This document shows, piece after piece, positions 11,817 through 23,400 of a stretch of 64,000 nucleotides of DNA. The notes under the pieces are model-generated. The model saw only the letters and a list, made by a program, of their open reading frames with translations, made no database searches and was not told the origin of the DNA. The DNA is from Protonemura montana (Eukaryota; Arthropoda; Insecta; Plecoptera; Nemouridae). The first letter of the stretch is position 1; each line of letters begins with the position of its first letter. Both the position numbers and the translations under genes were made by a program. The stretch lies in contig OX387607.1 of assembly GCA_947568835.1 (NCBI GenBank), positions 16,295,701 to 16,359,700 of the forward strand, in the 5' to 3' direction.

Positions 11817-13023
11817 ACTCTGAGACCCATTGCTGCAGTGAAAAGGGCAAAGAAAAACCCAGCTAATCCAGTAGAACCGACCACAAGAAGAAGTCCAGCG
11901 ACCATCAAAGGGATCAAAGTGAAGAACTTTAGTTTATATGCTATCAACAAAGTCGCCATGTGCTTCTGGAAGAATTCCATTCCTCCTTTCAGAAGGCTGT
12001 TCTTCCCGGATTTCCGTCCTGGAAAAGATAGACCTGTGTGAGATGGGGGACGTCAGGTCAGTATATTCAAGGGGCAGTAGGTTTTGAATCGGGGTGTACT
12101 CGTTATGTACTCGTTATGTACTCGTTATGTACTCGTTATGTACCGTGTAACCGATTTTCTGTGACTAAAAGCAAATTTTAAAAGATGGGAAAAACAAGTC
12201 CCACGGAGTGCGAGAAAATACGCTGGGAAATTTTATAATAGATTTTATTCAATGCACGTATTTCTTTAGTCTCTCGCCAGGTATTGTTAGAATTTCTTAC
12301 AAAATACTAACACATTTCAAAAATAACAAAGTGAAATCTAAGTGGCGGAGATCGATTTTTCTATTTTGTAATTGATAATCTTTTTGCCAAACTGACGTTC
12401 ATCTTGCTATGTTTTGTTTCCAATTCGCTGCAGTTTCTGCAAACTAATTAACGCAACTAGCTTTGAACGAGATGCACAACACTGCGTTGCTTAACTTTGC
12501 TCGTTTAAATTGAACACAAATTGAAATCCAATACAACTAGACCCAGTAGAAACCAGTACAACTAGACCCAGTACAAAACCCAGTACAAAACCAGTACAAC
12601 TAGACCCAGTACAAAACCCAGTACAAACCTAGTACAAACCCAGTATGCTTTTGGAGGACGTAAACTCGCCCTCTATTGAGTGAAATAAGGTATAAACCCA
12701 GAACTGCATTTTCCCTTAATCTTACCTGGATTGCCCAGCCATTCTGTTTGAAGATAAGGCTCATCGTAGCTTACTTCCGGTTTCCGGGAGTAGTACCTCC
12801 TGTCGTCATCGTCCACGATCTGATCCTCGCTGATCGGGATCGCCGTCGGTTGGAACTGATCTTCTCTCTGGTAGAACTCGTTGCCGGTGAAACGCCTCTC
12901 ATATTCGACCCGGTTCAACGTCTCTTCTGTGACTTGCCCGGCGTCTCCTTTGTCTCCCGATGAAGATGCAATGTTGATGACCGCGACTAAGATTGAGATG
13001 CAGAGGCAAGCTCGAAGCTCCAT
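11798..13023 (-). CDS. Gene 3: short atypical Osiris-like protein, 2 exons, 172 aa
   Basis: Exon 1 is 13023-12726 and exon 2 is 12018-11798. The donor is CCAG/GTAAGA and the acceptor is CTTTTCCAG/GA, in phase 1, as in the other genes here. Residues 1-20 form a signal peptide. The exon 1 product has no two-cysteine pair. It is acidic and Tyr-rich (for example I-V-D-D-D-D-R-R-Y-Y-S-R-K) with no recognised domain. Exon 2 opens G-R-K-S-G-K-N and carries the hydrophobic segment (about 121-165) with K-L-K-F-F-T-L-I-P-L-M, the same design as the second exons of true Osiris genes. It then ends abruptly without the His/Gly tail. I read it as a divergent Osiris member that lost its core domain, or as a separate secreted or membrane protein using the same second exon type. 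The ATG at 13023 is the first in frame. Confidence 0.7.
12096..12143. repeat. 11-bp tandem repeat in the gene 3 intron
   Basis: Four copies of GTACTCGTTAT. Confidence 0.9.
12525..12646. repeat. Degenerate tandem repeat in the gene 3 intron
   Basis: Irregular repetition of CCAGTACAA, ACTAGACCCAGTACAA and AACCCAGTAC close upstream (plus sense) of exon 1. Confidence 0.8.
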
Positions 13024-13679
13024 AATTAAAGATGAGGATGATTTGGAGTAAATATTGGAATTCTTCACTGATTTATGTTGTCTGAGTGTAGAAATCCCCG
13101 GTTAAAATGTTGAACCGTATGTTTTGAACGCACTGGCTAAAAGAGTGACAGGAAATCGACAATGAAAAGTGCAAAATAATTCAAATGTTCCTCCGATCGA
13201 CGTCGATAAGGAACTGAGCTCTACACGAAAAAGATCCAATAAACATACGATTAAAATAGATTTTTTTGTTTCACTTGCTTTTAATCCGAAATGGAAATGT
13301 GTTCGGTGCGGTCGAGTGTTTCTTTCTGCAGCGACCGACTAGAGAAACGTTACGGTGGTTAATCATTTGATCGGACGCGTTGTCGTAGACACGTTACACT
13401 TAGTTAACAGCGACAAAAGATGTTGCGAATTTGATTTCAATGCACCTGGATTCAGAGATGAACTTCTTAGGCAAGCGTTAATTAATGTGTGTTAATTCTT
13501 AATTATTACACGTAGTGGTCGAACTTATCCGTTTGATTTTAAGGCCTGTTACCCAACTAAACCCTTCTCTCTCTCTCTGCTATTTTCAACACATTTAGAT
13601 TCCCTTTAAAGGAATCCCTTATGCCGCTCTGCGTAACTGGGATCTGTTTCTCAATTGCTCAATTATTATTATTATATAC

Positions 13680-13840
13680 AAAATTGTCAGGACTGCTCTT
13701 ACCCTTGATAAAGTAACAGGTACAAGTTACAAAACGTTGGGAAATTTAGTTGTTCTTCACTCAGCATTCAAAACCCAGTTGAAATAGTTTTTGTTAAAAC
13801 AAGTGCTAAGTTTACATCAAGTAGACATGAGTCTAAAAAC
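13680..13840. mobile_element. Family A element, right half
   Basis: Starts AAATTGTCAGGACTGCTCTT and runs through CAACGTTG-like sequence and the right arm AGTTGAAATAGTTTTTGTTA to the end GAGTCTAAAAAC. The left half is missing. Confidence 0.75.
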
Positions 13841-13844
13841 AATC

Positions 13845-13914
13845 ATAGCTCAATTGGTAGATTACCATTGTGAGGTCCTAGGTTCGTAGCCCGGTTCGGT
13901 CGCACATTTTTTTT
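13845..13914 (+). other. tRNA-like degenerate sequence
   Basis: TAGCTCAATTGGTAGA matches a tRNA D-arm with pol III A box. About 35 bases later there is GGTTCG followed by a second GGTTCG and GGTCGCAC, then a run of T that would act as a pol III stop. The cloverleaf is not complete and the B box is imperfect, so this is a tRNA-derived pseudogene or retroposon head rather than a functional tRNA. It abuts the right end of a family A element. Confidence 0.45.
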
Positions 13915-14041
13915 CAGTCTAGCTTTCCTTCCATTCATCGTTTGCTGGTTTCAGCTTTCAAAAACTGAAACCCCTGCAATATCAAAAGTATCCAGAATTT
14001 GTATATTTGATTGATTGACTCATATGAGGTGTGAAATGAAA

Positions 14042-14747
14042 AACAGATTTTGATAGCGGATCTTGCATGGCGCTGATCTAATGGCGTAGTTCATGATGAT
14101 GAACCTGGAATAGCCTAGAAGGGAGGAGGGGAAACCCGGTGCCGGCACGTAGCCTACTCCTGTCGAAGACTAAGGGGACCACCGGCTTAACGTCCCTTCC
14201 GAAGGACGGTACAACGCGAACAACAGGATTCCTCCACAAATCCATGCTGTCGAAAGGTTGATAAGCAAGGCGAGTGAAGTTGCTGTACTAACTTTCATCC
14301 CTCCAACCTCTCTCCCAAACAGAACTGGTCATGTCTATGATGGTCACCCATCCAATACCTGACCCAGCGCAGTGTTGCTTAACTTTCATCCCTCCAACCT
14401 CTCTCCCGAACAGAACTGGTCATGTGTATGATGGTCACCCATCCAATACCTGACCCAGCGCAGTGTTGCTTAACTTTCATCCCTCCAACCTCTCTCCCGA
14501 ACAGAACTGGTCATGTGTATGATGGTCACCCATCCAATACCCGACCCAGCGCAGTGTTGCTTAACTTTCATCCCTCCAACCTCTCTCCCGAACAGAACTG
14601 GTCATGTGTATGATGGTCACCCATCCAATACCTGACCCAGCGCAGTGTTGCTTAACTTTCATCCATCCAACCTCTCTCCCGAACAGAACTGGTCATGTGT
14701 ATGATGGTCACCCATCCAATACCCGACCCAGCGCAGTGTTGCTTGAA
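14042..14747 (-). mobile_element. 5S-derived SINE with five-unit array
   Basis: In minus orientation. From left to right it has the SINE 3' body (GCCGGCACGTAGCCTACTCC, CCACCGGCTTAACGTCCC, GGTTGATAAGCAAGGCGAGT) and then about five tandem 91-bp units. Each unit carries GGTCACCCATCCAATACC and CAGCGCAGTGTTGCTTAAC, the reverse of the 5S-like segment. The 5' 5S head (TCTCGTGAGATCACCGAAG) is absent here. Confidence 0.9.
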
Positions 14748-15888
14748 CTGAGAAACGTTGTGCCCGACAACAGCTTAAAGTGGTATCCAATCGAGTTTGA
14801 TTAATTTGTACTCTAATTAAAACGGTTCCCTATAGGTATAAATTTATCACACACAAATCTATAGATCCATATAAGGACGCATACAATTTGATTGAAATCT
14901 GTATCTTACCTGCTATTCTAATACGTGCATGCCTGCTGCTTTGCTCCCATAAATCTTTTAATTTTAATTAAAAATATACATTTTTGCTACTTTATTTTTG
15001 CCCTACGTATATGACAATATTTCAGAGAATGGTCACGTATTGATGCACATTCCTACGTTATCCAGTGCGTTTAATTTTTTTACCAAATCTACGTACACTT
15101 TTCATCAGATATATTTGCAATTACATCAGAGAAATTCAATTTAACGCTCGAGTGACTCCTCTCATCCGCGTTGCATCGATTTAATCAGATTAAACCGATA
15201 TCAAAAGAAGCTACGAGTGAAGAAACCGAGAGATGGAAAGCAATTTAATTTGATTTATACCCAAGTTTTAAACTGAATCTTAGTCACGTTTAGCAAATCG
15301 TTTCGAAGTGGCAAATTTAATGCGAATCAACCAAAAGCTAACCAAAAGTGTACGTTTGTGGATAAATGTGTCCCTGATTTTGTTAAGAGTCGACGATTTA
15401 TTATTGAAAAAGGTGCACCCAAGACACGTCGCGCGCTCTGTGGTAGGATCGGTAAACTCGGTGCACCCACAGCTGAAGGTCACGGTCGTGTATTTATTTC
15501 AGTGTGGATACAAAACGGCGGTGACGTCACAGTTGGCCTGAATTCCTAGCGGCTCTTGTATTTCTGAATGAAGCTCTGTTGGTTCACGCGAACGGCGCTG
15601 TTTTGGCGTGGCGCTGGTGTGCGATTTGAATTTATCGCTACTGAAACTGGAAGGCGGTGATAGAATTAATTCGTTAACGGTTTTTCATTTGTTCGCTTTG
15701 TATTGCAATGATTCGGAAAGTTTAAAAAACTCTAAATACAAATAAAAATCCATTTAAAACTTATAAGTTCAAGTAGATTACTTGGTTAGACTAACAACCG
15801 CGTAAGGTGGAGATTGGAATTCAAGTTCCCGTTTGGATATCAGTTTTTGAGAGGTTAATTGTGTTCCTAAATTATCTTCAAACATCAA
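14748..15888. other. Intergenic, no gene recognised
   Basis: AT-rich, with a somewhat more GC-balanced patch at 15420-15620. Two overlapping plus-strand open frames there (15308-15549) have no recognisable features. Confidence 0.45.
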
Positions 15889-16091
15889 CAAAAACTGTTT
15901 TAAATGGGGTTTGAATGCTCAGTAAAGGACAACTAAATTTCCCTTCACTTATATTTCTTATATTACTGTATAGATATTATGTTATTTGAATAATATTGTC
16001 CTTTACTTAGCATTCAAAACCCATTTCAAATAGTTTTTGAAGTTCAAAACTAGTGCTAAGGGTAAATCAAGAAGACACGAGTCTAAAAACC
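15889..16091. mobile_element. Family A inverted-repeat element
   Basis: The left arm CAAAAACTGTTTTAAATGGG is inverted at 16000-16040 (ACCCATTTCAAATAGTTTTT) and followed by CAAAACTAGTGCTAAG and the end CGAGTCTAAAAACC. Confidence 0.75.
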
Positions 16092-16827
16092 ATTATATAT
16101 TCAAACATATTTTTGCTATATTGGCTCGTTTCACGCTACCAAAAGATGTTCCCTGCGTTTGAAATCTATGATATCAAGTCAAAATACGCTATGGTTCCTG
16201 ATTTCCCCATAAAATCCTTGCTTGATAGAGAAACAACCCGATGGAAACCATGACCGAGTCCATGAAAACTTGTAAACGAAACATCACTACACATAGTAGC
16301 AGGTGTTCAGAGTGAAACTATCACGGTTCAGGTACTACAAGGAAGTAATAACTTGTTTGATTTAAAACGACGCTCGTATGATATTTGCCATGTCAGAGCA
16401 ATCTAGTCTGTCGCTTGCTAGTGTTTGCTGTCGACACGGTGAGCGCTGTGATCGACAATGCATAGCGCTACAGAAGTTGTTACCTGGCGATAATGACTTA
16501 GTTCGTTGCTCTGGTTCGATTAAACAGCTGACGCTAGCGAGGTCTGGTCGACAGAAGGTGGGTTGCTATGTACCTCAATGTCATGGGATAACATGGCGAT
16601 TTGTTGCCATAGAAACGTCTGTCAATTGTGAAACAGATTGTCCTGGTATGCTAGTGATATCGATGCGATTTTGATAAAGCGTTGCTGTATATAGTTGATA
16701 AAATATACCTTTTACTTAACTAATATCTGAGACTAGTTTCTCATAGCCTTTGAAAAAATACAAAAATACAGGCATAGCAAAAATTAAATATATAAACATA
16801 TTTTTTTGGTGAGATCATAGAAATTTA

Positions 16828-17365
16828 GGAACACTGCGCTGGGTCAGGTATTGGATGGGTGACAATCTTACACATGACCAGTTCTGTTCGGGAGAGAGGT
16901 TGGAGGGATGAAAGTTGAGCAACACTGCGCTGGGTCAGTTATTGGATGGGTGACCATCATACACATGACCAGTTCTGTTCGGGAGAGAGGTTGGAGGGAT
17001 GAAAGCTAAGCAACACTGCGCTGGGTCAGGTATTGGATGGGTGACCATCATACACATGACCAGTTCTGTTCGGGAGAGAGGTTGGAGGGATGCAAGTTAA
17101 GCAACACTGTGCTGGGTCAGGTATTGGATGGGTGACCATCATACACATGACCAGTTCTGTTCGGGAGAGAGGTTGGAAGGATGAAAGTTAAGCAGTACTG
17201 CGCTGAGTCAGGTATTGGATGGGTGAGCACCGAACAGTTTGGTGTGTTGGAAACACCGGTCCTCGTGAGATCACCGAAGTTAAGCAACACTGCGCTGGGT
17301 TAGGTATTGGATGGGTGACCGTCATTCTCATGTCTAGTTCCGTTTGTAAGAGAGGTTGGAAGGAT
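16828..17365 (+). mobile_element. 5S-derived SINE, array followed by head
   Basis: About five 91-bp units (AACACTGCGCTGGGTCAGG, ATTGGATGGGTGACCATCAT, CAGTTCTGTTCGGGAGAGAG) precede a 5S-like head at 17226-17310 (GTTGGAAACACCGGTCCTCG, TGAGATCACCGAAGTTAAGC). The order differs from other copies, where the head comes first, and the 3' body is missing. This looks like a rearranged or tandemly inserted copy. Confidence 0.85.
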
Positions 17366-18574
17366 TTAAATTACAAAAATAGATTACGGATTTTTTTTTT
17401 ATGGCACTCGTCCTTCCCTGGGATGGGCTTTTGTAAAATTCACATCCCTGATAAGTTAGAGCCGAGATGAAGAGTTATCCAAGCAATTGATACCCGAGTT
17501 CCTGTCCTAGATGAAGACATTTACAACGGATTCAACACCTGTCCAACTATTGACTGGAAAGTGGAGAGAAGATCGGGCAAAGGAATCGTGAAATTGTGTC
17601 AGTAAAGATCAATTTTATTTATGATTCTTTCTTTAGAACAGGAATGAACAAACGTGGATATTATTCTGATCCAACATAAAACTACGTGCGCTACAAACTG
17701 TTTTTTTTTGACTAAATTGAAAATAAAATCTACAAGAAATTCTAGAATTAATTTTTGCTATTTTGGAATTGATGTAAGCGTGAAATTTGCAGACGCGTTT
17801 CCTTATGTACACAATTATTGGAAACATACGCCAGTAGAAAAGATGATTTACATACAGAAAATTTCTAGCAGAACACAACTATTTTATTTGCTAAATGTCG
17901 AATTATAATCTAAGTCTAATTTTAAGTTAGAATTTAAATTCTTCTAAAGTTGTGTGTAGCGTTTCATATATTACAAGAAGACAATTCCAATGTTTCGTCG
18001 TTTTGCTAAAAGTTTCGGTTTAGATTTGTAGTTTCTGAAATTTGGTGCCAAAATTTCTTAAACCGGAAAAGTTTGTGGTAGAATTAGCGGTGAATCGATA
18101 CAAAAAAATGTTCTCAACGTCTTTAACTTTCGAGGCATCACAGCCATGTGTTAATAAATTAATTGAGAGAGTTATAAATATTTAATAAATTACTAATCTA
18201 TTTTTGCTAAATCTGTAGAAGTTGAGTTGTGACATTGTGCACGGGTATTTTCCTTTCCTCTATTATCTCAATTTTGACTATCATTTTGTGTATCAAACAC
18301 AGAGAAAAATTCTGACTTTTGGCCTTTTTGTGTGTTTTTGATAAAAACTTACTTTTTTTTCATTAATATCTGATTTAAAAGTAAAAAAAAACGTTTTAAA
18401 TCGAACAATAAATGTGTCAAACGGTTTCCAGGTCCAGTAAATACTATAAAGTAACAAAATACCACAGTTGGTACACTTTATCAGTAGCTTGAGCATTGAA
18501 AATCACTTTTGGCAAAAAGTATTTCTACAGATTTGGCCGTCTTCCGGTTCCGGTCGCCAGCACCTCCAACCGGC
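17366..18574. other. Intergenic, 3' flank of gene 4
   Basis: AT-rich, no gene recognised. No convincing minus-strand AATAAA was found close to the gene 4 stop. Confidence 0.4.
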
Positions 18575-20320
18575 TTAGTTCTTAACATGGGCGCTGTAAG
18601 CCATATCATGTGCAGAATCCATGGCCCTCCTGTCCCATCCTCCATGTCCATGTCCATGTCCATGTTCGTGGTGCTCATGAACAACTTCATGGTGGTCATT
18701 CTTGGAGGCAAGGATCTTCTTCAGCGCCAGGATCAAAGCAAGGACGAGCGCAATCTTGCTCACTATCAAAGCTTTGCCGGCGAGCAGGAACAGCTTGCCG
18801 ATAGCCAATGGTAAAAGAGCAGCCATTTTCATGGCAAGACCCATCATCATCATGCCCATCATACCCTTGTTCTTCTTGCCACGACCTGCAATGTAAACAA
18901 ACAGACAAGTTTTACGGGTTTTTCTATCTCTGATCAATGTCACATCACCATTCTCAAACGAATGCATTCTATTTTTACAAAATAATATCCGCTTTTAACT
19001 AGATTTCCTCTTTTCAATACCCGAACCATCTCAAGGTTTATTTACAATTATGTCACCCCATTTAATATGCCATGACATGCAATGACATGAGTGTATTATT
19101 ATTATAAAGTGGGTATCCTTTCTATATAAATGCCTGGCATGTGCATTTGTGTTGTGGGAAAATCATATCCATGAGATTTTATACAGTTTTTCTCTTTCGT
19201 TAACGGTATTTTCTTGGCTCTGATGAGGCACTTGTCTTGGCTGAATGACTTAGTATTTTACTGCTGTATTATTCAATTGATGACCATCAGATACTCATAT
19301 TTTCTATTGTTTATTATGAGTTTCTAAAGGATCTGCAAGTTATACTAGGACTTTATAGACATTGCTTAACCCAATCGATTGATCTGGATTGTTGAGTGAT
19401 CCCACATGCTTTACCTAATGAAACTAATCTGCGTAACAACAGAAGCGTTCGAAGCGGGGCACGGTTTTTACGACTAGAAAAATCGTGCCCACCGATAAAA
19501 TCGAGCCTGAAGTGAAATACAAGATAAATATACTCACGAATTGTCTTTGCCATATAATTTTATGGTAATCATTGTAATTTAATAGCATTCTTGTCGTGAG
19601 AAGAAATCAATTTGCTACCGCAATAAACGCGACGTTAGCGGCAAGCTGCTAACGAGGTAATTAGGGTTCGAACCACGATAATTGAGATCTTAACACTCTA
19701 TTTCGGCAACAATTAAACGAGTCTAAAAACTCTAAAACCATGCGCATCGAATTTCTAATCAATTTCAACCTGGTTTTTAGCTACTTGTTTCGTTTTCAGT
19801 GGAATTTCAACCAAAAAACCTCGAAATCCGACTTGAAATTTTGCAAATTTAAACACTTAGGTTTAAGAAGGTACGCACCTTCTCCCAAAGACTTCTGAAT
19901 ATCCTCGCCGGTGACGACTGGAAGATTCAGCTGCACCTTCCTCGAGCTGAAGAACTTGGCCATACGGTCCATCAGCATCGTATCGAGTTGTCCCTCTCGT
20001 GCCTCGGCGTTGTCCTTCGGCAGGACAGCTTCCAGATCGTTTTCAGACATAGCACGTCCTTGAGGAACACTGGGGCTCCTGACCAGAGTGACCGCATCCA
20101 TGACGGGAATCTCTGGAGCACGTGCGGCTCGGTCAAAGAAGGTGATCGCCCTCATCTTCAGACAGGACGATAATCCAGAGTCTTTGGCGGCGCAATCGTC
20201 GTAAAGTCGTAACATGACTTTAAGACCGGAACCCAGGGAGTCGTCACTGTTCACGTTGATCTTGAGATCTTCTGCACAGACAACGCCGACAGCGAGACAA
20301 ACCAACAGGAAGCGAAACAT
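18575..20320 (-). CDS. Gene 4: Osiris family protein (DUF1676), 2 exons, 250 aa
   Basis: Exon 1 is 20320-19879 and exon 2 is 18885-18575. The donor is GAAG/GTGCGT and the acceptor is ACATTGCAG/GT, in phase 1. The signal peptide is residues 1-16 (MFRFLLVCLAVGVVCA). The two-cysteine segment is C43-x9-C53 followed by L-K-M-R-A-I-T-F-F-D-R-A-A. The core includes G-R-A-M-S-E-N-D-L-E-A-V-L-P and R-M-A-K-F-F-S-S-R-K-V-Q-L-N-L-P. Exon 2 opens GRGKKNKG, then Met-rich M-M-G-M-M-M-M, and a hydrophobic segment at about 160-200 with L-L-A-G-K-A-L-I-V-S-K-I-A-L-V. The tail is His-rich (H-E-H-H-E-H-G-H-G-H-G-H-G-G-W) and ends A-H-D-M-A-Y-S-A-H. This is the most canonical member in the window, with the best core promoter. 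The first in-frame ATG after the TATA and initiator sites is the one used. Confidence 0.95.
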
Positions 20321-20403
20321 TTTCGCGGCGTTTTCTTTGAAAAAACGATATCGAACTGAACTTAAAAACTGAAGCACCTTGAATGTGTGTGCTTAATGGT
20401 TGT

Positions 20404-20440
20404 ACTGATCCTTGCTAGTTCATGGTCATCCGTTTTTATA
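20404..20440 (-). promoter_or_regulatory. TATA box and TCAGT initiator of gene 4
   Basis: On the minus strand CACTATAAAAACGG (TATA at 20440-20433) is followed after about 30 bases by GGATCAGTAC. This places an arthropod-type initiator TCAGT at 20408-20404 and transcription start at about 20406, giving a 5' UTR of about 86 nt. Confidence 0.75.
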
Positions 20441-23400
20441 GTGGCCCCGTGCGAATGTGGATGATTTTGTGGGAGGGAGAGGAGGATGGGACGCGTTGAG
20501 ACTGTCTTGAGTATAAGTCCCCCACCTCCCCCCAGAGCTCGCCTAGCTTTACTTTGGTGCATCTTCTTGGCTTCTAAGATGGCCTTATTTTCAGCACCGT
20601 GTGACCTTATCTTGGTTCTTACTCAGTCTTGACCTCCAACAGTGACCTCTCCTACATTTTTTTCTTTGGGTAGAGCCGACATCTCATGGGTGGTTAGCTC
20701 TTAGCTTGCCTCGATGCTCGTTTTTGATGTTACGCACTTGGGTATGTGCTAAATTCCCGATTAATTTGCATGATCAGGCGTTACGCAGCGCACTTTCACG
20801 CGCTAAGCAATTAAATTTAGCGATCCTATTTATTGCTGACGAGGCGTTAAACACAGAAGTGCCGATTTAACGGGCTGTTAGCAAGGAAACCAGTTGAATT
20901 TAATAGCCAAATTCTGATACTTTAATAAAATACTCGATGCTTTTTTTGCCTGCCTTGTATTAGATTTTTTTTCGGTCAGCACAGGATACGATTTTTTTTT
21001 ATACGCGGAAATGTGCGTGCAGGATGCGTTTTTCCCTGTCACGCATTTTTCCAATACCGCGCGGTGCGTGTTTACGAATGTCAAAGAAAGACAATTTCTG
21101 TCGAAAACCAGCGAACTTTTTCATAAAAAACTGAGATTATTTGATCTAATTTGACGACAACAAAGTGATTTAATTATGAACTCGGAGTGCGATGAGATGC
21201 TATCGCTTTGACGGAAGACTAAATTGCTTTTACTTGTTTAAAATTTAGCTGTGTTCAGTCGTAAGTGCGAGTTAATTAGGAAATGAGATTATTTCCCATG
21301 ACATTTCGAGCTTAAAACAAAACAAAACAAAACAAATGATACAAATGAGCGCTTTGAAAGAACACAATTGTTTTGTTTGATTTCTGAGTTAACATTCCGT
21401 GGTTTCTCACTGGCCGTGTGTTGCTTAATCTTGCGTAAAAACGAGTTCAATTGAACATCGATTTAATTAAAACAAGTGACCACAAAAGCAACGTTCACAA
21501 AGTGTCCATGTTTTAATATGGAAGACATTATAACTTCATATGGAAGAAATTTCAGCCAGTAAATGCAAGTAGTTCTATAGGGTCTAGCTTTTGATAGAAA
21601 TATACAAAAAAATAACTACCAATTATTTGCAAAGTTGGTAAAATGCGGACGAAGTGGCCTACAAGAATTTCATGACCACTGACCCATTACAAATTAAGTT
21701 TTAAAATTGAATGCTTGTTGCGATTATGAATGAATAATCACGTGTAATTAGCATGAGTACTCCCACTACTTATACCTGTACACGAGAAGTAAGCCTCGTA
21801 ATTCTACCCTCCATGCCATTTCATGCCAGTCATACACTTACCTACTACCGTACCAATTATTATTCATGGGGTAAACGCTCTAAATCTCAATTTTAAATAT
21901 CTTGTCTCGTTTATCTTGTTTTGCTTGAAAAGTGGTTCAAATTTCGCGCCAAAACGTTTGGCAAATTTGTATCAATTGACACCGCAGGGAAGATTGCAAC
22001 AAAATAACCACATCGCTTAACGATCTGTTAAAAGTAACAAGAGATTAAATAAAAAACAATTTGATCACAAATAAGTGGTGACTGTGACTTGAGACAATGC
22101 TTGCTGGAAATCTCAACAATTCAATTCCCGGGATTTTCAAGGTGTTGTTTCCAGAGTTTTCTTTAGGTCACGCATAAAATGGATCTAAATGGACCTTACT
22201 CGATAGAACCAAAAATAATTTAACTGTAGTTTGAAAAGTTCTTCAGGAACACCAAGCTAGGCACGACCCTGCAAACACTACACTCTTATTTGCATTTCCT
22301 CTAAGAGCAATTGTTTACCATGATTCTGTCTCTGCCAAGAAATAAGAGCCACAGATTCGCCTTGCAACTCTAACTGCCACCGCTCTTCCTCCTGAGAACC
22401 TAAGATCACATAAGCGAGCTAATAACTCGATCATGAATCGCCCGCAGCTTCATAAATTCTAGTTGTTGTCTCACGAGGCTGTGTACTTAGTGTTAGAGTG
22501 GTTACACCCACGTAGACAAGAAAACATGACAAGTTACCAAAGAACCACTCGCTTGCGTTAGCCCCGGTTACTTCCCGAAGCTAGTATGGGAATTTAACTT
22601 CCAAGAAACTGATTTGCCAGAACAGGTATTTGCGAAATGCGAATTAAAATAACTACAGTTTTTGAGTGGCTTTAAGAAGCAACTAGAAACTGGTCCTAGG
22701 ACGTGCTAGGTTCTTACATGTTTTTGAAAATAATCTAGCTACTCTCAGGCTGAGCAACGGTGGCCTTTTTAAAAGCTCACAGATAAGTGCGTTTAATTCA
22801 GGCAATAAATCCAGGCAATCAAACAGACACAAATCACGCGGCAAAAACCATCGAAACAGAAACCTCTTTTCACCAATTTCCTTTTGACCCTGGCGATCCA
22901 TCAAAACAGCGAGTACACGGTCTAAGAAAGTGAACGTAAATGACATCTCCTTTGCCAAAAACACGATCTCTTTGAATCAATAAACGTCTTGGCCATCAAG
23001 ACTGAAGAGGCCATCAAGTGTTCGTGGTACGGGTCTGCGGTCTCTTCACGTCTTCGTGACCCAGTGAAGCTAAGAAGGGTCCGCATCAGGTCGTAACCTT
23101 TGACTGAAAGACGCTATGCGGTAATGGCCTCCGGTTCTTTCTTAAAGAACAAGTATTCCTATTTAATAAATCACCAAACATGCGTTGGATCGGTATTCCA
23201 CTAGCGCTCTAGGAAGTTCCTCTGTCTGTCTTTGTCGTACACATGCGGCACGTGTATCTAAAATCTTGGTGTCGTAAGTTGTACCGCTTAAGAGTTTCTT
23301 GAAAGTGTAGCCCAGCCCCTGATGGTAATCGAGGTGGGTTAAGATGGTAATCGGAAGAATGTTTCGAATGGTGACAATGTGGATCTTGTCGAGTCTGTTT

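Noticed and set aside
14422-14804. Open frames with repeated T-H-P-I-P-D-P-A-Q-C-C
   Set aside because: Antisense translation of the 91-bp SINE units.
22683-22964. 93-codon minus-strand frame with Leu-rich composition
   Set aside because: No ATG context, family motif or neighbouring exon could be linked.
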